From contig JANQHI010000031.1 of NCBI GenBank assembly GCA_028282705.1, forward strand, positions 140,622 to 204,621: DNA of 64,000 nucleotides, given 5' to 3'. Positions 55,338 to 63,982 of the stretch are shown here, piece by piece. Source of the stretch: Prolixibacteraceae bacterium (GTDB lineage Bacteria; Bacteroidota; Bacteroidia; Bacteroidales; Prolixibacteraceae). The stretch's first letter is position 1, and each line of letters opens with the position of its first letter. Under the pieces are notes generated by a model. It saw only the letters and a program-made list of their open reading frames with translations. It had not been told where the DNA came from and did no database searches. Both the position numbers and the translations under genes were made by a program.

Positions 55338-55712
55338 TTATTTTTTAGGCTTTTTAGCCCCATACTTAGAACGACGTTGTAAACGCCCTTCAACACCTGC
55401 AGTGTCAAGTGCACCACGAATTAAGTGATAACGTACACCAGGTAAATCTTTTACCCTGCCACCACGTACAAGTACAATTGAGTGTTCCTGTAAATTGTGC
55501 CCTTCTCCAGGAATGTAAGCATTCACTTCTTTTCCATTTGTTAACCTAACCCTTGCTACTTTTCGCATAGCAGAATTAGGTTTTTTGGGCGTTGTTGTAT
55601 ACACACGTACACATACCCCTCGACGTTGCGGGCAAGAATCCAATGCAGGAGACTTGCTCTTTTCAGCTTTCGTCTGTCTTCCTTTTCTAACTAACTGTTG
55701 AATAGTTGGCAT
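55338..55712 (-). CDS. rpsL: 30S ribosomal protein S12
   Basis: A 124-residue S12 of the decoding centre: [40 protein letters not shown] and [15 protein letters not shown]. Lys in [10 protein letters not shown] and in GRVKDLPG are the positions where streptomycin resistance arises in other bacteria, and both carry the wild-type residue. It is the first gene of the 33-gene cluster and is served by tandem promoters. Confidence 0.98.
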   Translation of the reverse strand: MPTIQQLVRKGRQTKAEKSKSPALDSCPQRRGVCVRVYTTTPKKPNSAMRKVARVRLTNGKEVNAYIPGEGHNLQEHSIVLVRGGRVKDLPGVRYHLIRGALDTAGVEGRLQRRSKYGAKKPKK

Positions 55713-55759
55713 AAATACCTGTTTTTTATTTAGTTAATACTATTTCTCAAAATGGACTG

Positions 55760-55789
55760 CAAAAGTATCCTATTTTTTCGTAAAAACAA
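55760..55789 (-). promoter_or_regulatory. rpsL proximal promoter
   Basis: On the minus strand TTG (55787-55789), 19 bp and TACTTTTG (55760-55767) form a textbook Bacteroidota promoter. The -7 is 47 bases from the rpsL ATG. Confidence 0.85.
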
Positions 55790-55834
55790 TGCTTTTCAAG
55801 GCTATTTTCATGTACAGCCTTAAAAATCGGCACG

Positions 55835-55863
55835 CAAAAGTACTAATTTTCAGGAAACATCAA
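55835..55863 (-). promoter_or_regulatory. rpsL distal promoter
   Basis: On the minus strand TTG (55861-55863), 18 bp and TACTTTTG (55835-55842) repeat the same -7 octamer as the proximal promoter 75 bases away. It lies within 61 bases of the end of the HlyD-family gene. Confidence 0.8.
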
Positions 55864-55923
55864 TGTTTTGGGGTAAAATTTTTTAAAAATTTAAGATTGA
55901 AAATGAAGGAATTTTCCCTGGTA

Positions 55924-57237
55924 TCAATTTTCCGTGTTAATCCTCTCCCTCCAAAGTGCTTTAAGGGGATTCAAAAAGCGCTGCATCAACCTAAGTTCCT
56001 CAGTAATGATTTCGGCAGTACCGGTAATTTCATTTTGAAGTTCAAGTGTTTTCCCATAATTTGTTTTCAACCCATTTGGGAAAGTTATTTCAGCTAAATA
56101 AAACTGGTCTTCAGGAATAGCAGATATTGACTTTATTGTCCCTGTAACCATACCATATTCCATGTAAGGGTAATTATCAAACTTGATATTTACTTTTAAC
56201 CCAGTGTTTACTTTTCCTGACCTCAGGATTGAGAGCTGTAACCTGCCCACCAATTCTCCTGCATCATCAGGGATGATTGTTAAAACACGGTCGCCTTCAC
56301 GAACATTCTGGTTTTCGCTCCAATATTTATTGAATGTTACTGTCCCTTCAATGGGTGCCTTCAAAACATATGTTAATTCCCATTGGTTGATAGCTCCTGA
56401 AAGGTTGGTATATGCTTCATTCACATCCAATTCAAGCTTTATTTTCTGGTCATGATGATTTTTCTGATTCTCAATTATTTTTTGGTCAACTCCAATTATA
56501 TCCATTTGCATTTCTGCCAGGGAGGTCCTTACTTGTTCAAAATCATATTTTTTTGTGAGCATTTCTGATTCTGACTTCTCATAATCCTGCAATGAAATTA
56601 CATTGGTTTGAAAAAGGCTTGAATCTCTTTTCATTTTGCTTAATGCCAGCTCATAATCCTTCTCCATTATTTGGCGTTGAATCCATAAACGGTCATAATA
56701 AATCCTGGACATCCTCTTTTGCTCTTCCAACGATTTGTTTATCCTTGGAAAATAATCCAGTTCCAGAAAGTTAAGGTAATCATTATATTTCTTTATGAAC
56801 AATGAATACTCTTCCTGGATTAGACCAAGTTGCAGGTTTTTAGGAAAATCAATTTTAATAGATATATCATAACCAATCAAGAAGTTTTGAATTTCCCCAG
56901 TAAGGTTTTTCAATTCTTTAATATCAATAAAGTTGGCAGGGTTTTCAATCAAAGCAATTATTTCACCACCTGTAACATGCTGGTTATCTTCAACAAAAAG
57001 CTCTTTAATCTGCCCTGTTGCCCTAGCCAACAAAGTTGCTGGTGGGCGTTCAGTAGTTACAATTACATTGGAGCGGATAATATCAGGATACCTGAACAAC
57101 CAACTGAAGAATAACAGCAAAACAAAAACAAGGAATATGGTGATTATCCCATAACGTACAATCTTTGAAGGTACCCCCCCCAATATTTCCTGCACTTCAT
57201 TGCTCCTTATTTCTATCCTCTTTTTTTCTTTTTCCAT
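55924..57237 (-). CDS. HlyD-family membrane fusion protein
   Basis: A 437-residue periplasmic adaptor of a type I secretion system. One N-terminal membrane helix (IVRYGIITIFLVFVLLLFFSWLF, about residues 27-49) anchors it. A lipoyl-like half-motif (LARATGQIKELFVEDNQHVTGGEIIALI), a long coiled-coil hairpin (about 110-285) and the second lipoyl half (YVLKAPIEGTVTFNKYWSENQNVREGDRV) follow, then a beta-barrel domain. It is 20 bp downstream of the C39 ABC exporter gene and clearly its partner. The outer-membrane TolC-like component is not encoded here and may be shared. The distal rpsL promoter lies just past its stop. Confidence 0.92.
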   Translation of the reverse strand: MEKEKKRIEIRSNEVQEILGGVPSKIVRYGIITIFLVFVLLLFFSWLFRYPDIIRSNVIVTTERPPATLLARATGQIKELFVEDNQHVTGGEIIALIENPANFIDIKELKNLTGEIQNFLIGYDISIKIDFPKNLQLGLIQEEYSLFIKKYNDYLNFLELDYFPRINKSLEEQKRMSRIYYDRLWIQRQIMEKDYELALSKMKRDSSLFQTNVISLQDYEKSESEMLTKKYDFEQVRTSLAEMQMDIIGVDQKIIENQKNHHDQKIKLELDVNEAYTNLSGAINQWELTYVLKAPIEGTVTFNKYWSENQNVREGDRVLTIIPDDAGELVGRLQLSILRSGKVNTGLKVNIKFDNYPYMEYGMVTGTIKSISAIPEDQFYLAEITFPNGLKTNYGKTLELQNEITGTAEIITEELRLMQRFLNPLKALWRERINTEN

Positions 57238-57257
57238 TTTTTAATAGTACACTGATG

Positions 57258-59447
57258 TTATCCTCCTAATTCTAATTGATCTTTTACCAATTTATAATAG
57301 TTGCCTTTCTTTTTTATTAACTCATTATGTTTGCCTTGCTCAACAATTTCACCCTGGTCAATTACCACAATTTGGTCAGCATTTTTTACTGTGCTTAACC
57401 TGTGGGCTACCACCACCACTGTTTTCCCTTTTGAAAATGCATCCAGGTTTTCCATTATTGTTTTCTCATTATTTGCATCCAGGGCATTAGTAGCTTCATC
57501 AAAAAATAGGTATTCAGGGTTTTTATAGATTGCCCTTGCTATTAATATCCTTTGTTTTTGCCCCTGGCTTAAACCAATTCCTTCCTGCCCTATTTTTGTA
57601 TTGTAACCCAAAGGCAATGTTTCAATATAATCCTGGATATTAGCTAACTTAACTGCTTCAAGTAGTTTTTCTTTGTCAATATTTTCATTGCTGACTGCAA
57701 TGTTCCTGGCAATTGAATCAGAAAAAATATAACCATCTTGCAAAACAACCCCACATTTTTGCCTCCAAAGCTTTTGAGAATAATTTTGCAGCCTTGTACC
57801 TCCCACTTTTATCTCACCTTCTTCTGGGGTATAAAATCCCAGCAACAATTTTATCAATGTGGTTTTCCCACTTCCACTTACCCCAACAATTGCCGTAGTT
57901 TTTTTATCAAGAACTTCCAGGTTTACATTCCTAAGAACTTTTGGAGCACGTGGTCCTTGGTAACTGAAGCTCAGATTTTTAATGGAAATTGTTTTATTAT
58001 CAGGCAGCAATGTGGCTTTTGCATCACCAGCAATTTCTTCATCCTCTTTATCATGTATTTCACTTAACCTTTCTAAACTGATCTTGGCATCCTGGGCATA
58101 ATGCATAAACCTGATCAACTGTTTTAATGGACTGTTTAACTGCCCAATAATGTACATAATTGCTAGCATCATCCCAATGGTTATATCTGCACTAATTACT
58201 GATGTGGCTGCAATAATGGTTATAATAATATTCTTGGTTTCATTGATAAATACTGAACCTGCATCCTGGTATTGCTCCAATGCCAACCCTTTGACATTTA
58301 CCCTAAACAACCTGGCTTGTATACGTTCCCATTCCCAGCGTTTTTCTTTTTCATAGTTGTTGAGTTTGATTTCCTGCATGCCCTGGATAAGCTGGATTAT
58401 TTTACTTTGGTTTTTTGTTAACTGTGAAAACTTTTTGTGGTCAAGCTGGCGCCTCTTATTCATAAATATATATACCCACAAGAAATAAAGCAGTGCCCCA
58501 AAAAGGAAAACAAGGAATATTTTCACACTATAAATAACCAGGACAATTGCAAAAATTACCAAGTTGAAAACGGAAAACAATACCCCTATTGATTGGGCTG
58601 TCAGGAAACGTTCTACCCTTTGATGGTCATCAATGCGCTGCATAATGTCACCCACAAGCTTGGTATCAAAAAAGCCAAGAGGCAATTTCATTAGCTTTGT
58701 AAGAAAATCAGAAATGATTGAAATATTGATCCTTGTACTGATATGAAGCAATATCCATGAACGAATAAAATCAACTGACATCCTGGAGATAAACAGGAAT
58801 AACTGGGCAATCAGTACTAGGTAGATAAACCCAATATCCTGGTTATTGATACCCACATCAACCACACTTTGGGTTAAAAATGGCAGGATCAACTGAATGA
58901 TGCTCCCCATCAGGAACCCCAAGAGAAGCTGGATGATAAGCTTCCTATAAGGTTTTAAATAATTTAAGAGGAAACGGAAACCTTTCCTGTTCAGTTCCTC
59001 ATCTTCTTCTTTGTAAAAATCAGGGGTTGGTTCTATTAGCAGGCAAATCCCTTTTTCTTCTCCTTTTGAAACTGTGGCCAACCAATGTTGTTTAAACTCT
59101 TTTTCAGTGTAAGTGAGCCTCCCAAAAGAAGGGTCAGCTACATACACTTTCCCTTTTTTTATTTTATAGACCACCACAAAATGCAACTGGTCCCAATGGA
59201 CGACACAAGGAAGCTGCGCCTGGCTTTTTAGTTGCTCAAAAGAAATCCTTACCCCAACTGTCCTGAACCCAACAGATTCAGCAGCATCACTAATGCCCAA
59301 AAGCGAAACCCCTTCACGATTAATATATGACCGTGACCTGAGTTCTTCAATGGAGAAATTTTTGCTATAAAATTTAGCAATCATCCTGAGGCAGGTAGGA
59401 CCACAGTCCATGGCATCATGTTGCTGAAAGATTGGAAACTGGATCAT
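57258..59447 (-). CDS. Peptidase C39 ABC exporter (bacteriocin/peptide type)
   Basis: A 729-residue peptidase-containing ABC transporter (PCAT). ATG 59447 (MIQFPIFQQHDAMDCGPTCL) is the start, since a TTG six codons earlier falls just after a -7-like TATTTTTG. The C39 peptidase has Cys15, His89 (DQLHFVVVY) and Asp105 (VADPSFG), all intact, so it should cleave leader peptides after Gly-Gly. Five or six membrane helices follow (about 165-440). The nucleotide-binding domain has Walker A GVSGSGKTT, signature GLSQGQKQRI and Walker B YLFFDEATNALD. The HlyD partner follows. No precursor with a double-Gly leader was found in the 171 bp upstream or elsewhere in the window. Confidence 0.93.
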   Translation of the reverse strand: MIQFPIFQQHDAMDCGPTCLRMIAKFYSKNFSIEELRSRSYINREGVSLLGISDAAESVGFRTVGVRISFEQLKSQAQLPCVVHWDQLHFVVVYKIKKGKVYVADPSFGRLTYTEKEFKQHWLATVSKGEEKGICLLIEPTPDFYKEEDEELNRKGFRFLLNYLKPYRKLIIQLLLGFLMGSIIQLILPFLTQSVVDVGINNQDIGFIYLVLIAQLFLFISRMSVDFIRSWILLHISTRINISIISDFLTKLMKLPLGFFDTKLVGDIMQRIDDHQRVERFLTAQSIGVLFSVFNLVIFAIVLVIYSVKIFLVFLFGALLYFLWVYIFMNKRRQLDHKKFSQLTKNQSKIIQLIQGMQEIKLNNYEKEKRWEWERIQARLFRVNVKGLALEQYQDAGSVFINETKNIIITIIAATSVISADITIGMMLAIMYIIGQLNSPLKQLIRFMHYAQDAKISLERLSEIHDKEDEEIAGDAKATLLPDNKTISIKNLSFSYQGPRAPKVLRNVNLEVLDKKTTAIVGVSGSGKTTLIKLLLGFYTPEEGEIKVGGTRLQNYSQKLWRQKCGVVLQDGYIFSDSIARNIAVSNENIDKEKLLEAVKLANIQDYIETLPLGYNTKIGQEGIGLSQGQKQRILIARAIYKNPEYLFFDEATNALDANNEKTIMENLDAFSKGKTVVVVAHRLSTVKNADQIVVIDQGEIVEQGKHNELIKKKGNYYKLVKDQLELGG

Positions 59448-59618
59448 AAAACGTTCTCGTTTCAAACAAAAATACCAAGAAGCATTCTAGATAAAACCTT
59501 CCATCAATAGATTTTATAAAATACTTTTGAACAAGAAGATTTTAGTAACTCCTCCCATACCAATTGCCTGAAGCTTTATACTCTTAAACTTAGCCTCTCA
59601 AGTAATATTAGATGAACA

Positions 59619-60662
59619 TTACCTAAAAATAAACCCTTTCTTCAATGGGTCATTAGGGTCAATATAAAAACGGTTTTGCCCAGTGACGGATGCAGTACCT
59701 GATACCTCAGGGATAACTGCTTTATGTGGTCCATAGGTTACTTCTTTAACTACTTTCACATCCATTAAGGTATCCAGTATGCTTTCAATAGTAATGGATT
59801 CCCCAACCTGAAGCCCATCTTTCAAGTGGTGGACGGCAGCCCTGGCACTTACCCCAGAACCTGTTGGAGACCTGTCAACTTCCCCTTCTGCAAAAATGCA
59901 GACATTCCTACTATGATGCCCTTCATTATTGGCTTTCCCAGTAAATATTGTACCATACAGGAAGCTTAAATCTTCCTCAAAAGGATGGGTAATTTCAAAG
60001 TTCTCCATCACTGCATATTTTATTTTCCTGCCCCAATCAATAAGCTGGTTATAGTTTTCTGGCTGTAACCCCAAACCAATTGAACCTGCATCTACAAATA
60101 CATAAAAAGCCCCACCATAAGCCACATCAAAAACCACATCTCCTATACCTGCCACATGCACTTTCTGGTTTTCCATCAATACAAAAGAAGGGACATTCTG
60201 GAATGATACTTTTTTTACTTTCCCATCCACCACATCAGCTTTTGCAGTTATCCTGCCAGGAGGGGCATCAATATATATAATTGGGTCATCTTTTTTGACA
60301 ATCAACCCTGTTTCAATCATTAATGTAACCAGGGCAATCATGGCATGTCCACACATGGTGCTGTATCCTTCATTGTGCAGGAAAAAAGTCCCAAAATCCC
60401 CATCTGGGGTAGTAGGCTCAGTAACAATTGCACCATACATATCAGCATGCCCCCTGGGTTCCCACATTAATCCTGTGCGCAAATCATCAAAATTATCCTT
60501 GAAGTATTTCCTCTTTTCCAGGATTGTATTCCCTTTTATTTCAGGCAGCCCATTGGTTATTACCCTTAAAGGCTCGCCTCCAGTGTGCATGTCAATGGTT
60601 TCAATTACCTGCCAGCCTGCTGGTGGCGACCATTTCCAATTATCAAATAAAAAGTTACTCAT
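59619..60662 (-). CDS. trans-3-hydroxy-L-proline dehydratase (proline racemase superfamily)
   Basis: The 347-residue protein belongs to the proline racemase fold. Racemases and 4-hydroxyproline epimerases use two Cys residues. Here the first is present (Cys104 in STMCGHAMIA), but the second position is Thr267 (DRSPTGSGVSAR). Cys/Thr is the signature of trans-3-hydroxy-L-proline dehydratase, as in human L3HYPDH, which makes delta-1-pyrroline-2-carboxylate. The neighbouring gene, 16 bp upstream, encodes an ornithine-cyclodeaminase-like reductase that would turn that product into L-proline. The two genes are co-directional and probably one operon, letting the cell use 3-hydroxyproline from collagen-like or other sources as proline. 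Confidence 0.88.
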   Translation of the reverse strand: MSNFLFDNWKWSPPAGWQVIETIDMHTGGEPLRVITNGLPEIKGNTILEKRKYFKDNFDDLRTGLMWEPRGHADMYGAIVTEPTTPDGDFGTFFLHNEGYSTMCGHAMIALVTLMIETGLIVKKDDPIIYIDAPPGRITAKADVVDGKVKKVSFQNVPSFVLMENQKVHVAGIGDVVFDVAYGGAFYVFVDAGSIGLGLQPENYNQLIDWGRKIKYAVMENFEITHPFEEDLSFLYGTIFTGKANNEGHHSRNVCIFAEGEVDRSPTGSGVSARAAVHHLKDGLQVGESITIESILDTLMDVKVVKEVTYGPHKAVIPEVSGTASVTGQNRFYIDPNDPLKKGFIFR

Positions 60663-60678
60663 ATGGGTTTATGTTTTG

Positions 60679-61638
60679 TTAAGCTTCACAATGGGTTCCA
60701 ACCCCTTTTCCTACTGCTTTCTTATAAAAGAAATTAGCTACTTCAAGGTCAAACAAGGCCATCCCTACTGATTTAAAAACCTTGGTTCCATAGCCATCCA
60801 AGCCTACATTCCCAGTTGCTAATTTAGAAAATGGGATAACCTTTTCTTCTGATATTAATCCTTTTTCCAGGATATTTTTTATATCCCCTGTTTCATTTTT
60901 GGCATGGGTGGTATCAATAAAATATTGGGATACCAGTTGGAATAAACTATCAGGCAACTCTTGCATATCTGGCCTGTAAGAGCCAATACTTATAAATGTT
61001 TTTCCTTTAAGTAATGCAGGTTCATCAGGGAGTACAGGAGTTATTGAAGAAGTGGCAGTTATAATAACCTCTGAATGCTCTACCAATGATACTGTATTTT
61101 CAGTGATGGTTAATTTAATATCAGGGAACTGTTGCTTAAAATCCTGACTAAAAATTTGCAAAGTCTTTACATTATTATCAAATACCCTTAGTTCTTTCAA
61201 TTCTAATAAGGAAGCTGCAAAAAGAGCCTGGTAAAACCCTTGTTTACCAGCCCCAACCACCCCAACTTTAGTTGCATTTGGAGAAAGCTTTAAAATAGCC
61301 ATCCCTCCTACTGCCCCAGTCCTGAATGCAGTCAGCCTTTCTCCATTGATCATGGCAAGAGGTTCTCCTGTTTTTCCATCATTCAGTATTACATTTCCAT
61401 AGATAGCAGGCCTCCCTTTCTGAATATTTCCCGGAAAAACTGAAATCAGCTTTGTTGAAAACCTGTCTCCCGAAAAACAAGGCATCAGCAATAAAGTATT
61501 TTCATTGTGGTGTACATGCATCCTTTGGGGCATATTAAATTGCCCACTTTCATATACCTCATAGCATTTTTTAATAGCTTGTACCAGTTCAATTGGGTCT
61601 GCCAGTTTTTCAACTTGTGATGAATTTATAATAAGCAT
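60679..61638 (-). CDS. Delta-1-pyrroline-2-carboxylate reductase (ornithine cyclodeaminase/mu-crystallin family)
   Basis: A 319-residue NAD(P)-dependent enzyme of the OCD/mu-crystallin family. The N-terminal part has MPQRMHVHHNENTLLLMPCF and FSTKLISVFPGN. The Rossmann domain carries VGVVGAGKQGFYQALFAASL, and RTGAVGGMAILKL precedes it. Enzymes of this family reduce delta-1-pyrroline-2-carboxylate to L-proline or act as ornithine cyclodeaminase. The adjacent trans-3-hydroxyproline dehydratase makes exactly the former substrate, so the reductase role is favoured. It is first in the two-gene unit. Confidence 0.85.
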   Translation of the reverse strand: MLIINSSQVEKLADPIELVQAIKKCYEVYESGQFNMPQRMHVHHNENTLLLMPCFSGDRFSTKLISVFPGNIQKGRPAIYGNVILNDGKTGEPLAMINGERLTAFRTGAVGGMAILKLSPNATKVGVVGAGKQGFYQALFAASLLELKELRVFDNNVKTLQIFSQDFKQQFPDIKLTITENTVSLVEHSEVIITATSSITPVLPDEPALLKGKTFISIGSYRPDMQELPDSLFQLVSQYFIDTTHAKNETGDIKNILEKGLISEEKVIPFSKLATGNVGLDGYGTKVFKSVGMALFDLEVANFFYKKAVGKGVGTHCEA

Positions 61639-61817
61639 AAGCCAGGTTTTCTACCATTTCACTAATAATATTTATCAAACAAAAATATCAAGAAGAAAAC
61701 AGATAATTGATGTATAATTTAAATTTTATTACACATCCCATCCACAAAACTTTAAAAAACCCAGGATAAATATAGTTGCCCCTGCAAAAACATAATGACC
61801 ATTTAAAAAGTTATTAT

Positions 61818-61841
61818 CTTGCAAAAAAGAATGGTTGCAAG
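61818..61841 (+). promoter_or_regulatory. Inverted repeat before the response regulator gene
   Basis: CTTGCAA (61818-61824) and TTGCAAG (61835-61841) are exact inverse copies 10 bases apart, ending 2 bases before the ATG at 61844. A near-consensus -7 word (TTATCTTG) touches the left arm. It could be an operator or a translation-inhibiting hairpin; the function is not shown. Confidence 0.45.
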
Positions 61842-61843
61842 GT

Positions 61844-62530
61844 ATGAAGGTATTGGTCATTGAAGATGAAAAAGCACTAGCTGAATCAGTTGTGGAATAT
61901 TTAGCTGATGAAGGGCATTTATGTGAAGCTGTTTATACTTATGATGATGCTGAAGAGAAGGTTGAATTGTATGAATATGATTGTATTGTAGTTGACATTA
62001 ACCTACCTGGAGGCAGTGGGTTAGACCTCATCAGGTTGGTAAAAAAGAGGTCGAAAAGCATGGGGATCATCATTATTTCTGCCAGGAATTCCTTGGAAAA
62101 CAGGATTGAAGGGTTAGAGATTGGTGCTGATAATTACCTGATAAAACCTTTCCATCTGGCAGAACTAAATGCCCACTTGAAATCAATTAATAGGAGGATA
62201 AATTTTAATGGCAGCAACCAGGTTGTAGTGAATGAAATAAAGCTCCTTCCAGAGGAACATCAGGTATTTGTAAATGACAAGCTATTGAAGCTAACCAAAA
62301 AAGAGTTTCAACTGCTCCAGTTTTTTATTGCCAACAAAAACAAGGTGATTACAAAAACAGCCCTGGCTGAACACCTTTGGGGTGACTATATGGATATTGC
62401 TGATTCTTATGACTTTATATATGGGCACATCAAAAACCTAAGGAAAAAACTAATTGACAAAGGATGCACAGATTACCTAAAAACCATTTATGGTGTTGGT
62501 TATAAGTTTAAGCTAGAAAACAATGAATGA
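61844..62530 (+). CDS. OmpR-family response regulator
   Basis: A 228-residue response regulator. ATG 61844 (MKVLVIEDEKALAESVVEYL) is preferred to a TTG three codons before. The receiver domain has acidic Glu7-Asp8, phosphoacceptor Asp51 (CIVVDINLPGGSGLDL), Ser79 (IIISARNSLENRI) and Lys101 (YLIKPFHLAEL). The C-terminal winged-helix domain (about 130-228) has LKLTKKEFQLLQFFIANKNK and the usual IKNLRKKL ... IYGVGYKF ending. It is followed 107 bp later by its sensor kinase gene. Regulated genes are unknown. Confidence 0.94.
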   Translation: MKVLVIEDEKALAESVVEYLADEGHLCEAVYTYDDAEEKVELYEYDCIVVDINLPGGSGLDLIRLVKKRSKSMGIIIISARNSLENRIEGLEIGADNYLIKPFHLAELNAHLKSINRRINFNGSNQVVVNEIKLLPEEHQVFVNDKLLKLTKKEFQLLQFFIANKNKVITKTALAEHLWGDYMDIADSYDFIYGHIKNLRKKLIDKGCTDYLKTIYGVGYKFKLENNE

Positions 62531-62637
62531 AATATAATATTGGATTGGAAAATGCATAAATGCATTAATACTTTAATGAATGAAACGAAAAAGGAAAATT
62601 TGTGTTTATAGTTTTAGGCTTCTAACATTGTGAAAAC

Positions 62638-63900
62638 ATGAAACTACTCACTAAAACCAGCCTTAATTTTCTCACTATCTCCCTGTTTATTTTTTTGATA
62701 GGGACAATTACTTTCTATTATTTATTGAGGCAGCAAGTTGACCAAAACATTAACCTGGAGCTGGAGAAAAGGAAAGTTTCAATCATCAGCAAATTACAAT
62801 CAGTACACTCATCATCACAAATCCCCCCTACCCAGGATGAAAAGATCATTATAAACCCAATCCAAAATAAAGAAACCCCTAAAGTAAGCTACTCTGATAC
62901 CATTATCTTCAACCAGGAAATGAACAAGTACATTGCTTACAGGCAGATGGATTTTGTTACCACAGTCAACAACCAGGACTTTGTGGTTACCATTTATAAA
63001 TCATTGTCTGAAACTGACAACCTGATTGTTAGGATATTGATTCTACTTACAGGCATGGTGGTAGTTTTTATAACTACCCTCCTTATCCTGAACAGGCATA
63101 CCTCACAAAAGGCATGGAAGGTGTTTTATGATACAATCCATAAAATCAATACTTACAACATCAATTCTCATGGGCAATTCCAATTCAATGAATCTGACAT
63201 TAAAGAGTTTAATGACCTTAACAGGGTGTTGGAAGAAATGACTGAAAGGATCAATAAAAACTATATCAGCCTGAAGGAATATACTGAAAATGCTGCCCAT
63301 GAATTGCAAACCCCCCTGGCCATTATCAATTCTAAAATGGAGCTTTTATTACAATCTGATAACCTGGATGAGAAACAGGTAAAAACTGTAGCTGAAGCTT
63401 TTGAGGCTGCCAGTAAACTGGCAAGGATCAACAAAACGCTCCTGTTGCTTGCCAAAATTGAAAACCGCCAATTCCCAGAAATAAAGGAAGTCATTCCATT
63501 GGACATTATAAAAATCCAGCTTGAATTGCTTGAGGACCTGATTTCAGCTAAACAAATTACAGTGAAGCAACTGCCAAAGGAAAGTTATCGTGTTGAAATG
63601 AACCCCTACCTAGCTGAAACCCTGCTCTCAAATTTACTTAAAAATGCTATCAGGCATAATGTGCAAGGTGGTAACATTGAATTCATGGCGGGTGAAAATT
63701 TTATACAGATATCAAACTCAGGAGCAGAAGAAGCCATGGATGAAAAGAAGCTGTTCCAGCGTTTCCATAAAAGTGAAAAAGTTACTGAATCATTAGGGTT
63801 AGGGCTGGCCATTGTACAAAAAATATGTGAAGCCTCGGGGTTTCAGGTTTCCTACAAATTTGAAGAAGGCAAGCATCATTTTAGGGTTGAGTTCGGGTAA
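62638..63900 (+). CDS. Sensor histidine kinase
   Basis: A 420-residue membrane kinase with two helices (about 10-29 and 128-152) flanking a periplasmic sensor of about 98 residues. The dimerisation domain has phosphoacceptor His221 (ENAAHELQTPLAIINSKMEL). The ATPase domain has the N box LLSNLLKNAIRHN and the glycine loop ESLGLGLAIVQKI, while the G1 box reads QISNSGAEEA in place of the usual Asp-x-Gly. The HAMP region is short. It is paired with the response regulator gene 107 bp upstream; the gap contains a 16-bp palindrome (AATGCAT-AA-ATGCATT, 62551-62566). The stimulus is unknown. Confidence 0.92.
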   Translation: MKLLTKTSLNFLTISLFIFLIGTITFYYLLRQQVDQNINLELEKRKVSIISKLQSVHSSSQIPPTQDEKIIINPIQNKETPKVSYSDTIIFNQEMNKYIAYRQMDFVTTVNNQDFVVTIYKSLSETDNLIVRILILLTGMVVVFITTLLILNRHTSQKAWKVFYDTIHKINTYNINSHGQFQFNESDIKEFNDLNRVLEEMTERINKNYISLKEYTENAAHELQTPLAIINSKMELLLQSDNLDEKQVKTVAEAFEAASKLARINKTLLLLAKIENRQFPEIKEVIPLDIIKIQLELLEDLISAKQITVKQLPKESYRVEMNPYLAETLLSNLLKNAIRHNVQGGNIEFMAGENFIQISNSGAEEAMDEKKLFQRFHKSEKVTESLGLGLAIVQKICEASGFQVSYKFEEGKHHFRVEFG

Positions 63901-63932
63901 TACTGAAGTTGTCAAAAGTAAAATGTTGAAAA

Positions 63933-63982
63933 GAAAGAATGATAACTAATTGCTGAAATACAACATTTTGTATCATTCTTTC
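63933..63982 (+). terminator. Hairpin after the sensor kinase gene
   Basis: GAAAGAATGATA (63933-63944) pairs perfectly with TATCATTCTTTC (63971-63982), followed by AAAAATTTTC. The T run is weak, so it is a probable but not certain terminator. The window ends 18 bases later. Confidence 0.5.

Noticed and set aside
59448..59618. A possible precursor peptide gene upstream of the C39 exporter
   Set aside because: Only frames of 3-14 codons exist on the exporter strand and none has a double-glycine leader.
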